The translations under genes were made by a program, and so were the position numbers. Positions 10,425-21,694 of a stretch of 64,000 nucleotides of DNA are shown piece by piece. The stretch lies in the NCBI GenBank assembly GCA_030220185.1, contig JASPKZ010001250.1, positions 1 through 64,000 of the forward strand, in the 5' to 3' direction. How positions within the stretch are numbered: the first letter of the stretch is position 1; every line of letters begins with the position of its first letter. The notes beneath the pieces were generated by a model that was not told the origin of the DNA, made no database searches, and saw only the letters and a program-made list of their open reading frames with translations. This DNA comes from Diploptera punctata (Eukaryota > Arthropoda > Insecta > Blattodea > Blaberidae).

Positions 10425-10635
10425 AATTAATTTTTTTGACATTGAACAATGCAAGCTTAATATGACATAAGAAAAATAAATCCCTGGACGGGATTTGAAC
10501 CAGACCTCTGAATTGGTACTTCAGCTTGCTATCCATTACACCACCAGGCAAACATTTATTTCTCTTAAATATATATTCTCCATTTTTCAGAGGTTCGGGT
10601 TCAAATCCCGTCCAGGCATTTATTTTTATCATGTC
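10425..10635. repeat. foldback tRNA-derived SINE
   Basis: Left part is a minus-strand tRNA-like unit (A-box region gcctggtggtgtaatggata; B box gttcaaatcccgtcc). The right part repeats the B-box half on the plus strand (ggttcaaatcccgtccagg). The two halves are head to head, so the transcript could fold on itself. It sits at the 5' end of the LINE starting near 10636. Confidence 0.75.
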
Positions 10636-11094
10636 ATATATATATTCCAGAAGAATGGAAAGTTGCAAAAACTATTTCATTGTTTAAGAAAGGGTGAAGA
10701 AATGGGTGTAAGAACAACAGAGGGATATAAGTTTACTAAATATTATGTATAAAATTTATGCAAGAATTATTAATTCCAGATTGAAAATATTGAGTAATGT
10801 GCTAATCAGTGAGGAACAGAATGGATTTAGACTTGGTAGATCATGTATGGGCAGTGTTTTTTACAATGAAGCAGATTATAGAAAAACATAGTGTGTTTAA
10901 TGTAGAAACCCACATGGTCTTTATGGACCTAGAAAAAGCCTTCAACAATGTGAACTGCCCTTTATTATGGAATATAATGCAAAAAAATAAGTACCTGATA
11001 CACCTAATAAAAACTATTCAAAGTTTATATGGAGATACAAAAATAGTAATTGAAATAAATGGAAAATTAACAGAAGAAATTAGAACTGAGTAAA

Positions 11095-13152
11095 TCAGTC
11101 TACCTATTAGGAAGGATGGGTTATTTTTATCTGTTGCATTATCTTTTTTTATATTATGTGTTGCACCATTGTTTAACAAGACTAAGATGTCAGTTGTTAG
11201 CTATTTGTAAAGAATTATATACTAAATAAATCACTAATTTTAATACATTTAGAATATTTAAAGAAATGTAACAAACTAAGAATTTGCTTCAGGCTTGAAA
11301 ATTTAAATATTTTTAGAGAAACAGAACAAAATATTTCTTTCAAGTTGACTGTGTACAGTGCAGTGAATGAACAGTCATGTAGGTCGAGTTTCAACAAATT
11401 TTGAACACCACACTTTTGTGCATGCCATGCATTTCCCACACACTGATTTCTGGCATCCGATACAGACATCATGAGTTTTATTTTTTTTGCAGTTACCAAC
11501 TTTGCATCTCACTCGGGATTCCGTTTCTCTTGGGTTCTTCTCTTCGTTTATCATAATAAGTCTTTCTGCATTTGAAGGTACATGAATTTTCATAGCCATA
11601 TACGAAGCACGAAGTTTCAACTCTAGGACGAAATTTTGATGGCTCATTCTTCTTCCTGTGGTGGGTTTATAAAGATCCATGCATTTATTGCTGCCAAGTC
11701 AAGTATGTTACACAGTACATGTACCGACCATCTCCGAGAACCACATTTCACTGTGTAGAGACATGTCATTTGGTAGGCAACATCCACTCCATATTTGGTA
11801 AAGTTGTAAAAGCTTACTGTCCCAGGAGTCTTCTTCCATTGTTGGCAATGTCTACAGTTGAATGCATAGAACTGAGAATTAGTACATTTTTTCTTGGCTT
11901 ACATTGGTATACAGTCAATGTCGAATCAGAAGCATCTTTCTGGAACAACACCATTGTGCAATGCGGTTCTTGACCTTCTTTTACTGATGGTGGCATCTCC
12001 CACCTTACACGATTCAAAGTGACAACCAAAGATGAAGATTTAGTCTTCAATTCATCTGCAAGCTTTGATGTCGTAAAGTAGTTGTCTGTTGTTACATTCA
12101 GACTTTTTCCTGTGAACGGAGTCAGCAAACGAAGAACTGCATTCTCACCAAGTGATTCATTGGCTGGTCGAGCATCATCTTTGCCAGTGTAGGGGAAACC
12201 ATTGCAGACATACTTGATATCCACATCGACAGCAAGCCAAAATTTTATTCCAAATTTATCAGGTTTACTGACAATGTACTATAAAAATGGGCACCTACAA
12301 TTGGATGGGAACAGCTGTTCATCAACAGAAAGATTTGGGCCTGGTTGGAAACAGACAATGCAATTTTTTATGGAAGGATTCCATATTTCAGAAGTAAGGA
12401 CAAATTTATCTATAATCAAGCGCTGTCTACGTGTCGCTCTCATGTCAAATTTGTGGTACTTCATGATTTCTGAAAATCTGTCCCTTACCATAGTTTCTGC
12501 AAAAAAGAGTGGACCCCAAGTCTTACTCCAGAGTACTCATTCTGTATGTAATCTTCATCGTCTTCTGAATCATCATTATCACTACAACCGGATTCATCAC
12601 TAACAATGTCACACAATGCTTGTAGTAACTCATCTTCAGTCCTCAAATACTGTCTTTAGCCATAATAAAACAATTAATTATTCTGTAGACTTAATAATAA
12701 TGTAAGCTGTATAAGTCAACTCTAAACTAAAATATAAAAACATTTCTCTGACACTTGACAACACAAAACATATTGGAAAATTGACATATTTTGAGGCAAA
12801 ATTTAATTATTCAGTTCATGTTTCAACGAGTCATGCATTGTTAGCTATTGTTATAACATTTATAGACTATTGAAAAATAAATTAGGGAAGTAATAAATAA
12901 TTATAACTGAAATAAAAAAGAAAATAATAATATTATAATGACTTGGGGTCAAATTGACCCAGCCGTCTTCAAAGGTAAAAAGACAAAAATCTTATATTCT
13001 GTTATTAGTACATTCTTAAAAATATATATCCAATTAGATGATGGGGAGTTATAAAAAGTCATAAATTAGCTTTATAACTAAATATTATTACGGCCAACAG
13101 CAATAAATGTGGAAATGATCTGGGTCAAAATAACATTTCAGTCCTTCTAGTT
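11095..13152 (-). pseudogene. piggyBac-like transposase relic inside the LINE
   Basis: Minus-strand coding from about 12650 to 11340, broken by at least four frameshifts or stops. Acidic N-terminus (SDESGCSDNDDSEDDEDY), MVRDRFSEIMKYHKFDMRAT, PGPNLSVDEQLFPSNCRCPF, KPDKFGIKFWLAVDV, NVTTDNYFTTSKLADEL (catalytic-core region), SSMHSTVDIANNGRR, FYNFTKYGVDVAYQM, and a C-terminal Cys-rich domain (CKVGNCKK, CIGCQKSVCGKCMACTKVWC). This order is that of the piggyBac DDE family. Right flank is TTAA (13153-13156) and the left has a decayed equivalent (11091-11094); removing the insert rejoins the LINE frame. Confidence 0.88.
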
Positions 13153-13270
13153 TTAAAACAGGGATACAGCCTTTCCCCAACACTTTTTAATATATATTTA
13201 GATGACATTCTTGATGAACGGAAACAATTAGTTCATAAGGGATTCAAAATTGGATAAAATAAAACATTAA

Positions 13271-13882
13271 GGCTCGAATCTATGAACGCATTAGACCGTA
13301 AAAGTCGTTCTCTGCCTGTACTCTGCTGAGAAAGTTGTATCCAAATGCGTTTTTGCGTACTCAAAAATCTGTTCATGCGATAATAATTGTTGAAATTCCT
13401 AAGCTACCTGGCGAGGTGACTTAGGAGAGAAACGAATCGTGAGAATCCCGAAGGGAACCGATGGGAACCAATGTAGTTTGAAACCTTACCGCGTACCTTG
13501 CTGCTTTATCCAAGATGTCGGACCTTGAAGACTTCGATCATGTTTTCGGTATATGCGGAGAAGAGGAATTTGATAGAGTCTACCAAAGAATTCAACTGGA
13601 AGAACAGGAGAATCGGCATAATATTCCGCAATGCAGACGTCGTTGTATACGGTATTATTTGCGGGACGTAAGTGTAAATGCATTCCTCTAGCAGACGAAA
13701 ATAACGGAAGTGGTTTTATCGCTGAGAATAGGGTAATTTCTTGCTAATTTTACGAAAACGATGACTTTCATGCATGACCAGTTAGTGGGTAGCTAATTCA
13801 ATCTTTGCACTTGCTCACGGTAATCAGCTCACCAATGATTGGAAGTAATTTGAGTAGAGACTAATGTATTTGCATGCAGTCC
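13271..13882 (+). mobile_element. Harbinger-like MITE copy 2 inside the LINE
   Basis: Opposite orientation to copies 1 and 3. Bounded by TAA (13268-13270 and 13883-13885). Starts ggctcgaatctatgaacgca and ends tgtatttgcatgcagtcc. Excising it rejoins the LINE coding just before SDLCFADD. The internal short ORF is on the plus strand near 13515 (MSDLEDFDHVFGICGEEEF) and keeps frame to 13690. Confidence 0.85.
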
Positions 13883-14486
13883 TAAGTGACTTATGTTTTG
13901 CAGATGATATAGTATTAATTTCTGACGAAGAGGACAGGCTACAAAAAGCAGTCTATCAACTAAGTAATATATGTAAGAAATATAATATGATAAATTCAAA
14001 ATTAAAAACTAAAGTAATAGCGTTCCATGGAAAGTACCCAGTAAGACCAAAAATAGTAATAGAACAGGTTTCACACTTCCAGTATTTGGGCTGCAATATA
14101 ACTTATGAAGAAGAACAAGATATAAATAAGAAAATGCAGAAATTTCAACATATTTGTGGAACAATCTGATGAACACTGAGGAACAAAGTAAGAAAGTATA
14201 CACACCTAAGATTTTACTCAATGATGACAATGATGACCAGTGGCGATGTATGGAAGTGAGGCCTGGGTCCTAAAGGAAAAAGAAAAAAAAGTAAAATTCA
14301 GGCAGCGGAAATGAGATTCCTACGGGCTGTGAAAGGTTGTACAAGAGAACATATTAGAAATGAGAATTTTAGAGAGGAACTAAAAGTACAACCACTTCTT
14401 TAACAAATAGAAGAACACAGCAACAATTGGATTCAACATCTGCAAAGAATGACAGAGGATAGGATACCAAAGATGACATTGATGTA

Positions 14487-15815
14487 CAGGGTGGACCGCT
14501 CGAATGGACCTAATTTCAATTGCTTGTTACTGGCAAACGGTTGAAGATAGAAACTTAAAACAACGTTCATAGTACAGAAAAACTCACCAAGTTTCGAATC
14601 CTGTCGGTAGATGGCACAAAGATACGTTTCTCGTTCTTAGATTTAATTGTTTGTGAAAATGGCGACTCCGCAGATGAAAGCGCAAGCTGTTTTGTGGTAT
14701 GCGGAGTTTAAATCAATCATTAGAGTTCAAAGGGAGTTCCGGCGTGTGTTTAACCGTGATGCTCCAACTGCTAGAAGCATAAAGAAGTGGCGTGATACAT
14801 TATTAGCTACAGGATCTGTGTTGAAGAAGCATGGTGGTGGTCGCAGAGCATCCGATGAAATGGTAGCAAATGTTCAAGCCCGCATTTGAGCGAAGCCCCC
14901 GGAAGTCATTAAGAAGAGCTTCGCGGGAACTTCAAATACCAAAATCGACATTACAACGGATTGTCCACAAACGCCTCAAACTGCACGCATATAAAGTGCA
15001 GTTAGTGCAACGTCTGGAGCCGAATGACATGCCGAAACGAGTGGAATTCGCCAATACGATGCTGGACCGTCTCGGCGCTGATCCTGACTTCATGACCAAG
15101 ATTTTCTTCTCGGACGAAGCCACTTTCCATTTGTCAGGCAAGGTAAACCGGCATAATGTGCGGATCTGGGGATCGGAGAATCCTCACGCTATTCAAGAGC
15201 ATGTTCGTGATAGTCCGAAGATGAATGTTGGGTGGCAGTTTGTCACATAATAAGGTCATTGGACCGTTTTTCTTCGCCGAGAAAACTGTTCGTGGTACCA
15301 CATATCTTGACATGCTGGAGCAGTTCTTCTTTCCACAAATTGAACAACTGCAGCCTAACATCGTTTTCCAGCAAGATGGTGCTCCTCCCCACTGGTCCAA
15401 TGAAGTTCGTACGACTTTGGACAACATTTTCCCTGGCCGTTGGATTGGTAGGGGAGGACCAATCGCGTGGCCCCCGAGATCTCCCGATTTAACACCACTG
15501 GATTTCTTTCTCTGGGGCTATGTCAAAGATAAAGTTTACACCACCCCAGTCAAAGACCTTCGTGATCTTCGTGAGCGCATCATAGAGGCTATTGAGAACA
15601 TTCCAGAAGACATACTCCAACGTACTTGGCAAGAAATTGTTCATCGCTTTGATATCGTCACAGTGACTGCTGGGGCTCATATAGAGATGTGGTGATCTGG
15701 ATATCAAAACTTGGTGAGTTTTTCTGTAATATGAACGTTGTTTTAAGTTTCTATCTTCAACCGTTTGCCAGTAACAAGCAATTGAAATTAGGTCCATTCG
15801 AGCGGTCCACCCTGT
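14487..15815 (+). mobile_element. DD41D mariner-like transposon (rosa/Visitor type)
   Basis: Terminal inverted repeats of about 85 bp, starting cagggtggaccgctcgaat at the left and ending attcgagcggtccaccctg at the right, flanked by TA on both sides. It sits in the 3' part of the LINE. The two arms are almost identical, which implies a fairly recent insertion compared with the ruined LINE around it. Confidence 0.92.
14659..15695 (+). pseudogene. DD41D transposase with two frameshifts
   Basis: Starts MATPQMKAQAVLWYAEFKSI. An N-terminal HTH region (RRVFNRDAPTARSIKKWRD) and a second one (KSTLQRIVHKRLKLHAYKVQ) are followed by the first catalytic Asp in FFSDEATFHLSG, the second in QQDGAPPHW and the third in SPDLTPLDFFLWG. 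There are 41 residues between the second and third Asp, hence DD41D. It ends TVTAGAHIEMW at 15695. Reading frame shifts near 14880 (an extra C in gcccgcattt) and again near 15225-15240. Length would be about 345 residues, normal for the superfamily. Two indels disable it unless they are sequence errors. Confidence 0.92.
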
Positions 15816-15924
15816 ATAATCCTGGAGGACGAAGATCGATAGTAAGACCAAGAAAGTGCTGGACTGAACAGATGTGAGATTGGAACAGGCAAAGACCTAA
15901 TCCGTGAAGTTGATGATGATGATG

Positions 15925-15925
<1 letters not shown>

Positions 15926-15961
<36 letters not shown>

Positions 15962-17117
15962 TTATAACTCATTATACAGGCCTATACTTATAACTAGAGA
16001 TCTGTGAAAGTGGTTTTATTTTTAGTGAAAATTCGTTTTAAAATTTCATGATTTTGATGTTATTGGGAATTGTGTTATTCTAAAAAAAAATGTAAATTTG
16101 AGTCTTTTTAATCCTATTCTAATATATTAAACCCAATAAGAATGATATATCCAGTAGTTTAAGATCAACTTTTAGCTGTACAATTGATATCGATTTTAAT
16201 ACAATAAAATGCGTAAAAAAAACTTTCACTGCTGAATTGGTGTGCCCTACTTGTGACTGATACACTTGGATTTGGCATGACAATAGGTAGAAAATTAAAC
16301 GACAAAAAAACAAACTGACTGAGGTATATATTTCACATTCACTGAATGTGTCTGTTGATTGAAACAAAGTTTGAAGGGGGGAAGAGGGGTAATTAAAATT
16401 GCACGTTACCATTGTTGTTCAAACTGTCAGTATTTGTTTTGTTACATTTTGTTAAAAATCCATGTTATAGATATGTAATCCAATAGAAAAATGTGTTAAG
16501 TAATTAAATTCTATTTTAATTAAATTGGGAATAATAATATTTATCATATTGAATATAATTATTCATGGTCCATTGTTAGCTTATTCAAATTTGTCAGTGC
16601 TTGCATTATTGTCAGGTTACTGCTTATACTTAAAAAATGTTTTCTTCAGATTTGAACATACCATTACTTAATAATGAATGATATAAAATTAATAATTACG
16701 TCTGCAAAAAATTTAGGGGGAAAATTTAACTTTCACGTTAATATAATTAGTATTTCTTGGAATTCATATTGGCCATAGAACTTACGATCTATGGAGAGAC
16801 TACATTTCAGCATGAGAAGGACAGACAATATTACCTCTATGTTGTGAAATGTGTTGCAAACATTTCCCTTTGCAAGAGTGCATGGAGGAAACAGATATGG
16901 CATCATCAGATATGGCTGTTAAAACGAAGATGGAGTCCGAAAACAGTGTTTAAAAATGCATTATGAAAATTTTGCAAATAGAACAAAAAAATTTCTGGAA
17001 TTCCTTGAAAATTTTTAAATTTTGTTGTTATTTTGCATTATCATAGAATTTTACAATTCATAAATGCTTTTGTTAAAATTTCACAATTACGTAATTAATT
17101 TCTTATGAAGAGTAGAA
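15926..17117. other. microsatellite, then unassigned intron
   Basis: Starts with a TA/CA microsatellite (to 15960) that is the LINE tail. After that, no exon or repeat is recognised up to 17117. Confidence 0.45.
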
Positions 17118-17165
17118 GTCGGCTGCAATGGGCTAATGGTTATGTTCCTTGCCTCTAGTTCTAGG
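17118..17165 (+). repeat. truncated tRNA SINE head (family R3)
   Basis: gggctaatggttatgttcct and ttgcctctagttct match the tRNA-like heads at 52090-52330 and 60975-61330. It lies about 45 bp upstream of the exon at 17209. Confidence 0.5.
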
Positions 17166-17208
17166 AGTTATCACAGATATTTGGATGGTAGAATTTTTTG
17201 TGTTTCAG

Positions 17209-17390
17209 AACAACCTACTCGACCAGAAAATAACAAACGAAATAAGAGAAATATGAAGTTGCTTCGAGGATCAGAACGTGATTTGAAGCTGGATATTTCC
17301 AGTATAGACCATGCAGCTCTCAATTCGGAACAAAATGGTGATGACAGAGCTGAAAGTATGCCTGTAATTACACCTCAACCTGCTATAAAG
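17209..17390 (+). CDS. MAP3K4: MAP3K4/MEKK4 exon 2 of those seen
   Basis: Coding exon of 182 nt reading EQPTRPENNKRNKRNMKLLR, then GSERDLKLDISSIDHAALNS and ending MPVITPQPAIK. Acceptor tgtttcag ends at 17208 and donor gtaaat begins at 17391. It begins with two bases of a split codon and ends in phase 0, matching both neighbours. It corresponds to the low-complexity basic part of MEKK4, including the MPxxxPxPA stretch that precedes the first conserved block in vertebrate MAP3K4. A truncated tRNA-type SINE head lies only about 50 bp upstream, within the intron. Assignment is by position, phase and this weak motif. Confidence 0.8.
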
Positions 17391-17489
17391 GTAAATAAAT
17401 TACATTAATAATGACAAAATTAGTCTACATACAGGACCAAAATAATAATAATAATCATCATCATCCATGCAAGTATTAGGCGGTGTGGT

Positions 17490-18175
17490 CTTATGGTCTC
17501 TAAGAGGAGTTTTCCATCCAGCACTTTTTTGGACAAATTACGAATAATATGAACTTTTTTGGATGTCTCAGCAATCTTTTGCCTTGGGGGCAGTAACGAA
17601 GCATGGCTTTTGGAATTCTATGAGATGGCATTCGTTGAAAATGGGCTTTCCAGTTCTGGTAGTTTTGTATATGGTGAAGAATGGGTTCTGCATGCAACTC
17701 TTCCATAATTTCCACATTTCTTTTATGGTCCCACTTTATATATATACTATACAGCACATAAATCGCTAATCATTTGCTGTTATTCGGCTTTCATCTCTTC
17801 TTCGTATTGTCCATGCTTCACTACCATATTTTAATACTGGTCTTGCGAGAACCTTATAAAACCGTAATCTTGTGTTCTTCTGTACTACAGATGGTTTCAT
17901 TATGCTGTTAATTATCCCCATTGTTTTTGTGAAATTTGTGATTTTCTTTGATGTATCAGCTTCATCTTGAAATGTTAAATTATAACCCAAATAATTAAAT
18001 TCATTTACTCGTTCTCAAATTTCATCATCCAAAACAATTTTGTTAGGTATAGGGTATTTCCCACAAAAGGTCATCACTTTAGTTTTCTTTGTATTGATTT
18101 CCATATTGTACCTTTTTGCAATTATATTAAGATTGTGTATAGAATACTGTAAATCTGTTTCTGTTGGAGTAAATA
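17490..18175 (-). pseudogene. LINE ORF2 C-terminal relic
   Basis: Minus strand: SIHNLNIIAKRYNMEINTKK, KVMTFCGKYPIPNKIVLDDE, FNYLGYNLTFQDEADTSKKI, RLRFYKVLARPVLKYGSEAW and a C-terminal CPQGKRLLRHPKK segment ending near 17500. This is the same protein layout as 13883-14486 and 61495-62070. Stops and frameshifts present. Confidence 0.8.
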
Positions 18176-18464
18176 GTAAGAAACATAATTTGAAGTTAAA
18201 GAAAATTCTTAATATATTATACAAGAATAATTTCTTTTTCAATCATTCAGATGGAAACATTTATGTTTTCATGTTGAATTCGAATCAATTTAAGTACATG
18301 TTCTGCACAATAAACCTGCGCAAGAGGGTTCATTATGAATAGAGTTTAAAAGTTACAGTTGACAATTCAAAGCAGTAGGCTTACTTGAATAATTTGGTAG
18401 TAGAAGTCAAAATTGGAGAGGAGAAAATTAAATTTGGTTAATAAATAAATAGAAACATGAAATT

Positions 18465-19130
18465 GAACTTTTATAGGAAAAATCATTATGAGGTTCTTCT
18501 TCTTCTTCTTCTTCTTCCTTCCAAGTATTAGGCCAAGGCCTGTTACGATCCTATAGAAAATTTTCCCTCCAGCGTTTCATAGGACGGTCCAGTGATCTTC
18601 ATCCTCTTGATATATAATTATGAGGTTTAATTCAAGATTTAAATTATAATTCTTTATACCTCACCTCATATCCAGTTTTATAATTATACACCTAGTTGGT
18701 TTGATCTTCAATAATATCTTGACCAATATTGTTGTTCATGAGAACTGCTGCTTACTCCCTCTGTTGGTGGACCGATGAACCTCCGAATTAAATCAAATTT
18801 CCCGGTAATTTCAAATCAAAATTCATAAGTTTTTTTTCTTTCTTGTTTTTTTAAACGTGAATTTTTTTCCCTAACCTTGAGCTCTTTTGGTTTTTATATT
18901 TGTTTAATTAAACTAGCTTTTACATCAATTAGATGTTTTTCAGACCAAGCATGAGCGGCTACTGCTGACTTTTCCACTTTACCATTTTTGACATTTCTAA
19001 GATGGTTTCAAATTTCTTTTTGTTTTTCGTATATAAATTTTGCCACAATCTCTGCATTTGATCTGATAAATTCCCAATTATTTTCTTCTTCAATTTCATC
19101 ATTTTTGGAAGTTTAATAGAAAATTACAAT
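18465..19130 (-). mobile_element. PLE 3' part, alpha family, minus orientation
   Basis: Left end carries the inverted tail (actttataggaaaaatcatt), then cctcacctcatatcc. The minus strand codes the GIY-YIG region in pieces: KFEGKTKRNLKP-like, KSAVAAHAWSEKH, LIKQI and LKVREKNSRLKK-like. Hammerhead core in the left part is degraded. A LINE fragment interrupts it at 18496-18616. Confidence 0.75.
18496..18616 (-). mobile_element. LINE 3' fragment inserted into a PLE
   Basis: A (TTC)n tract then ccttccaagtattaggcc, the reverse of the LINE end at 44960-45060 (GRPMKRWRENFL). Flanked by the direct repeat attatgaggtt (18485-18495 and 18617-18627), an 11-bp duplication of PLE sequence. Confidence 0.9.
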
Positions 19131-19395
19131 TACAACTTATGTCAGTGGAAATGGATATTTTGAGAAGGGCAGCAAGATTTTCAAAATTGGAAACAATGTA
19201 ATACAGAAAGAAATTGTTAATAATTGAGTATAAAATTGAATTGCATATAAGTAATGAATTGGTATGGACATGTAAGAAAAGTCCATGAAGAAAGGTTACC
19301 TAGAAGAGTTACTTATTTTAGGAATTCACACTATAAGGTATATTTGTTTAGGTAGAATTTTTAATCACTCACCTCATATTGTTCTTCTTATTTGA

Positions 19396-19441
19396 CTATA
19401 AACTAGTTTCGGAACATAGTTTCTGTTCCATCCTCAGAATC
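19396..19441 (-). ncRNA. type-I hammerhead ribozyme, left arm
   Basis: Minus strand: core CTGAGGA, T, helix II GGAAC/GTTCC, GAAA, palindrome actagt, TT cleavage position. Core residues all match consensus. Confidence 0.7.
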
Positions 19442-19551
19442 GTCATGACCGTTGTTCTGTCATCTTGAAGAGCCATCCTTCACTCCTTCCATTGGCAGAC
19501 TGGAAGGAGCGAATGGTTGCCTCTTCGAGATGACAGAACAACAGTCATGAC

Positions 19552-19597
19552 GTTACTGAGGATGGAACAGAAACTATGTTCCGAAACTAGTTTATAG
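19552..19597 (+). ncRNA. type-I hammerhead ribozyme, right arm
   Basis: CTGAGGA, T, GGAAC-agaaactat-GTTCC, GAAA, actagt, predicted cleavage after T19592. Stem I is short (two pairs visible before a mismatch). Confidence 0.72.
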
Positions 19598-19794
19598 TCA
19601 AATAAGAACAACAATATGAGATGAGTGATAAAAAATTCTACCTAAATACCTAGAAGGGTGTTGAAATGGAGAAACCAGTCGGAAAGCACCCAGTAGGCAG
19701 GCCAAGAATGAGTTGGGAGAATAACATTAACCATTTAGGAGAACAGGATCTTTAGATATAAAATCATGTCTTATGTTCTGACACTTTAACTTAT

Positions 19795-20127
19795 AATAAT
19801 TAAATGAATCGTGATTTTTTCTTACCTCATACATCTATGTTTCTTTAAACACAGCACTGCAGTATCGGCGACACTTTTTCGTCATCGTCAGCTGTTTTCA
19901 CGACTGTCAATTTTTTCTCCTTTTGCTGGTAATTATCTAGACTGCCATTCGGCAAAAAGGAGAAAAAATTGTCGTGAAAACAGCTGACGATGACGACAAA
20001 GTGTCGCCGATACTGCAGTGCTGTGTTAAAAGAAACATAGATGTATGAGGTAAGAAAAAATCACGATTCATTTAATTATCATTGATTGAACCTCATAATG
20101 TTAAAAATTCCCAAATTTAATATATAA
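19795..20127. mobile_element. PLE hairpin, delta family, dated insertion
   Basis: 333-bp foldback with ttacctcatacatc / gatgtatgaggtaa arms and the terminal tail cctcataatgttaaaaattc. Flanked by actttaacttat on both sides (19783-19794, 20128-20139). Unit 2 of the tandem duplication has the same site uninterrupted near 21060-21072, which proves the boundaries. Both arms carry the GATA-type hammerhead-like fold. Confidence 0.95.
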
Positions 20128-20144
20128 ACTTTAACTTATGTCAT

Positions 20145-20400
20145 CATTATCATCATCATGAACAGTTAAATTAGGCTTTTTATTAGCCTGTTCCTGTTTC
20201 CTCCAAATGAATCTGTAGTCTCCATCTTTTCAGTGGTTGTCCAATGTCTTGTTTACCCCTCGGTTTGTAGTTTAAAGCCTGACAAGGGATTCTGTCCTTG
20301 ATCATTCTTCTTACATGCTGTAGCCAACTTTGTTGGTATTCTTTAATTTCTTGTATTATATTTATTGCATTAAATTTTTGCTTGATAGATTCATTTCTTA
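20145..20400 (-). mobile_element. LINE 3' end
   Basis: Minus strand reads GKQDIGRPLKRWRLQIHLEE-like sequence with breaks and then a (ATG)n run near 20150, the usual LINE end here. Copied at 21065-21340 in unit 2. Confidence 0.6.
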
Positions 20401-20825
20401 TTCATCTTGGGGAAGTTTTGAGTGAGAATAAATGTCCTCTGGGTAGGTTACCAGTCCATCACAGAGTAAGTCCAGTAATGGGATTGCCATCTCAATGCCT
20501 CTAGACTTGTATGTTTTTTGTAGGGGTATGCCCTCCCTTAACCATTAGGCCCAGTTTTAAAGTGCTGGGTTATCGCTTTCATGATTTCCAGCTCCTGGGG
20601 GGGTTTGTGTAATATCACTATATTACCCAGCGACCACATGGCTTATGTCTTCTTGGACATGGGGAGTAGTATATTTCTAACAGACCTGCAGTTCTTAATG
20701 CAGGTAGAATTTAGAGCAATATTAAATTAGTTCATATTATATGCTTTCTGAAGACATATTAGCATTGGCAGAACTGGAAGGAGCGAATGGTTGCCTCTTC
20801 GAGATGACAGAACAACAGTCATGAA

Positions 20826-20870
20826 GTTACTGAGGATGGAACAGAAACTATGTTCCGAAACTAGTTTATA
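20826..20870 (+). ncRNA. hammerhead ribozyme, duplicated copy
   Basis: Copy of 19552-19597 carried by the tandem duplication; CTGAGGA, T, GGAAC/GTTCC, GAAA, actagt all retained. Here the left arm is missing, so this one is solo. Confidence 0.7.
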
Positions 20871-21694
20871 GTCAAATAAGAACAAACAATATCGAGGGGA
20901 GTGATGTAAAAATTCTACCTAAAATACCTAGAAGGGTGTTGAAATGGAGAAACCAGTCGGAAAGCGCCCAGTAGGCAGGCCAAGAATGAGTTGGGAGAAT
21001 AACATTAACCATTTAGGAGAACTGGATCTTTAGATATAAAATCATGTCTTATGTTCTGACACTTTAACTTATGTCATCATTATCATCATCATGAACAGTT
21101 AAATTAGGCTTTTTATTAGCCTGTTCCTGTTTCCTTCCTCCAAATGAGTCTGTAGTCTCCATCTTTTCAGTGGTTGTCCAATGTCTTGTTTACCCCTCGG
21201 TTTGTAGTTTAAAGCCTGACAAGGGATTCTGTCCTTGGTCATTCTTCTTACATGCTGTAGCCAACTTTGTTGGTATTCTTTAATTTCTTGTATTATATTT
21301 ATTGCATTAAATTTTTGCTTGATAGTTTCATTTCTTATTCATCTTGGGGAAGTTTCGAGTGAGAATAAATGTCCTCTGGGTAGGTTACCAGCCCATCACA
21401 GAGTAAGTCCAGTAATGGGATTGCCATCTCAATGCCTCTAGACTTGTATGTTTTTTTGTAGGGGTATGCTCCCTTAACCATTAGGCCCAGTTTTAAAGTG
21501 CTGGGTTATCGCTTTCATCGTTTCCCGTCTGCTGTAATATCACTGTATTACCCAGGACCACATGGCTTATGTCTTCTTGGACGTGGGATTAGTATTTGCT
21601 AACAGAGCTGCACTTCTTAATGCAGGTAGATTTACTTAGAATTTGTAGAGCATATTAGCCATATTATATGCTCTCTGAAGCCATATTAGCATTT

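Larger units (their letters stand above)
10636..15925 (+). mobile_element. LINE interrupted by three DNA transposons
   Basis: One non-LTR element can be followed through four pieces: 10636-11094, 13153-13270, 13883-14486 and about 15816-15925. Successive motifs are EEWKVAKTISLFKKGEEMG (with frame breaks), FMDLEKAFNNVNCPLLW (RT), LKQGYSLSPTLFNIYLDDI, FADDIVLISDEEDRLQKAV (RT YxDD-equivalent FADD), HFQYLGCNITYEEEQDI, an EMRFLRAVKG-like block near 14300, and GGRRSIVRPRKCWTEQM, then a (GAT)(TA)(CA) tail. Joining the pieces restores reading across every insertion. Premature stops show it is dead. Inserted elements are listed separately. Confidence 0.85.
19325..19645. mobile_element. PLE hairpin with two ribozyme copies
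   Basis: Foldback with arms 19365-19489 and 19501-19640 and an 11-bp loop (attggcagact). Both arms carry a hammerhead core. Its right arm is duplicated at 20764-20920. It is flanked by LINE 3' sequence on both sides (GRPRMSWENNINHLGEQ-like on the right). Confidence 0.85.
19490..21694. repeat. tandem duplication, two ~930-bp units
   Basis: Unit 1 is 19490-20763, unit 2 is 20764-21694. They align through the PLE right arm, the LINE 3' ends and a SINE-like block near 20400-20700 / 21340-21630. Unit 1 is longer only because it later received the PLE at 19795-20127. Both units begin at the loop of the PLE hairpin. Confidence 0.88.
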
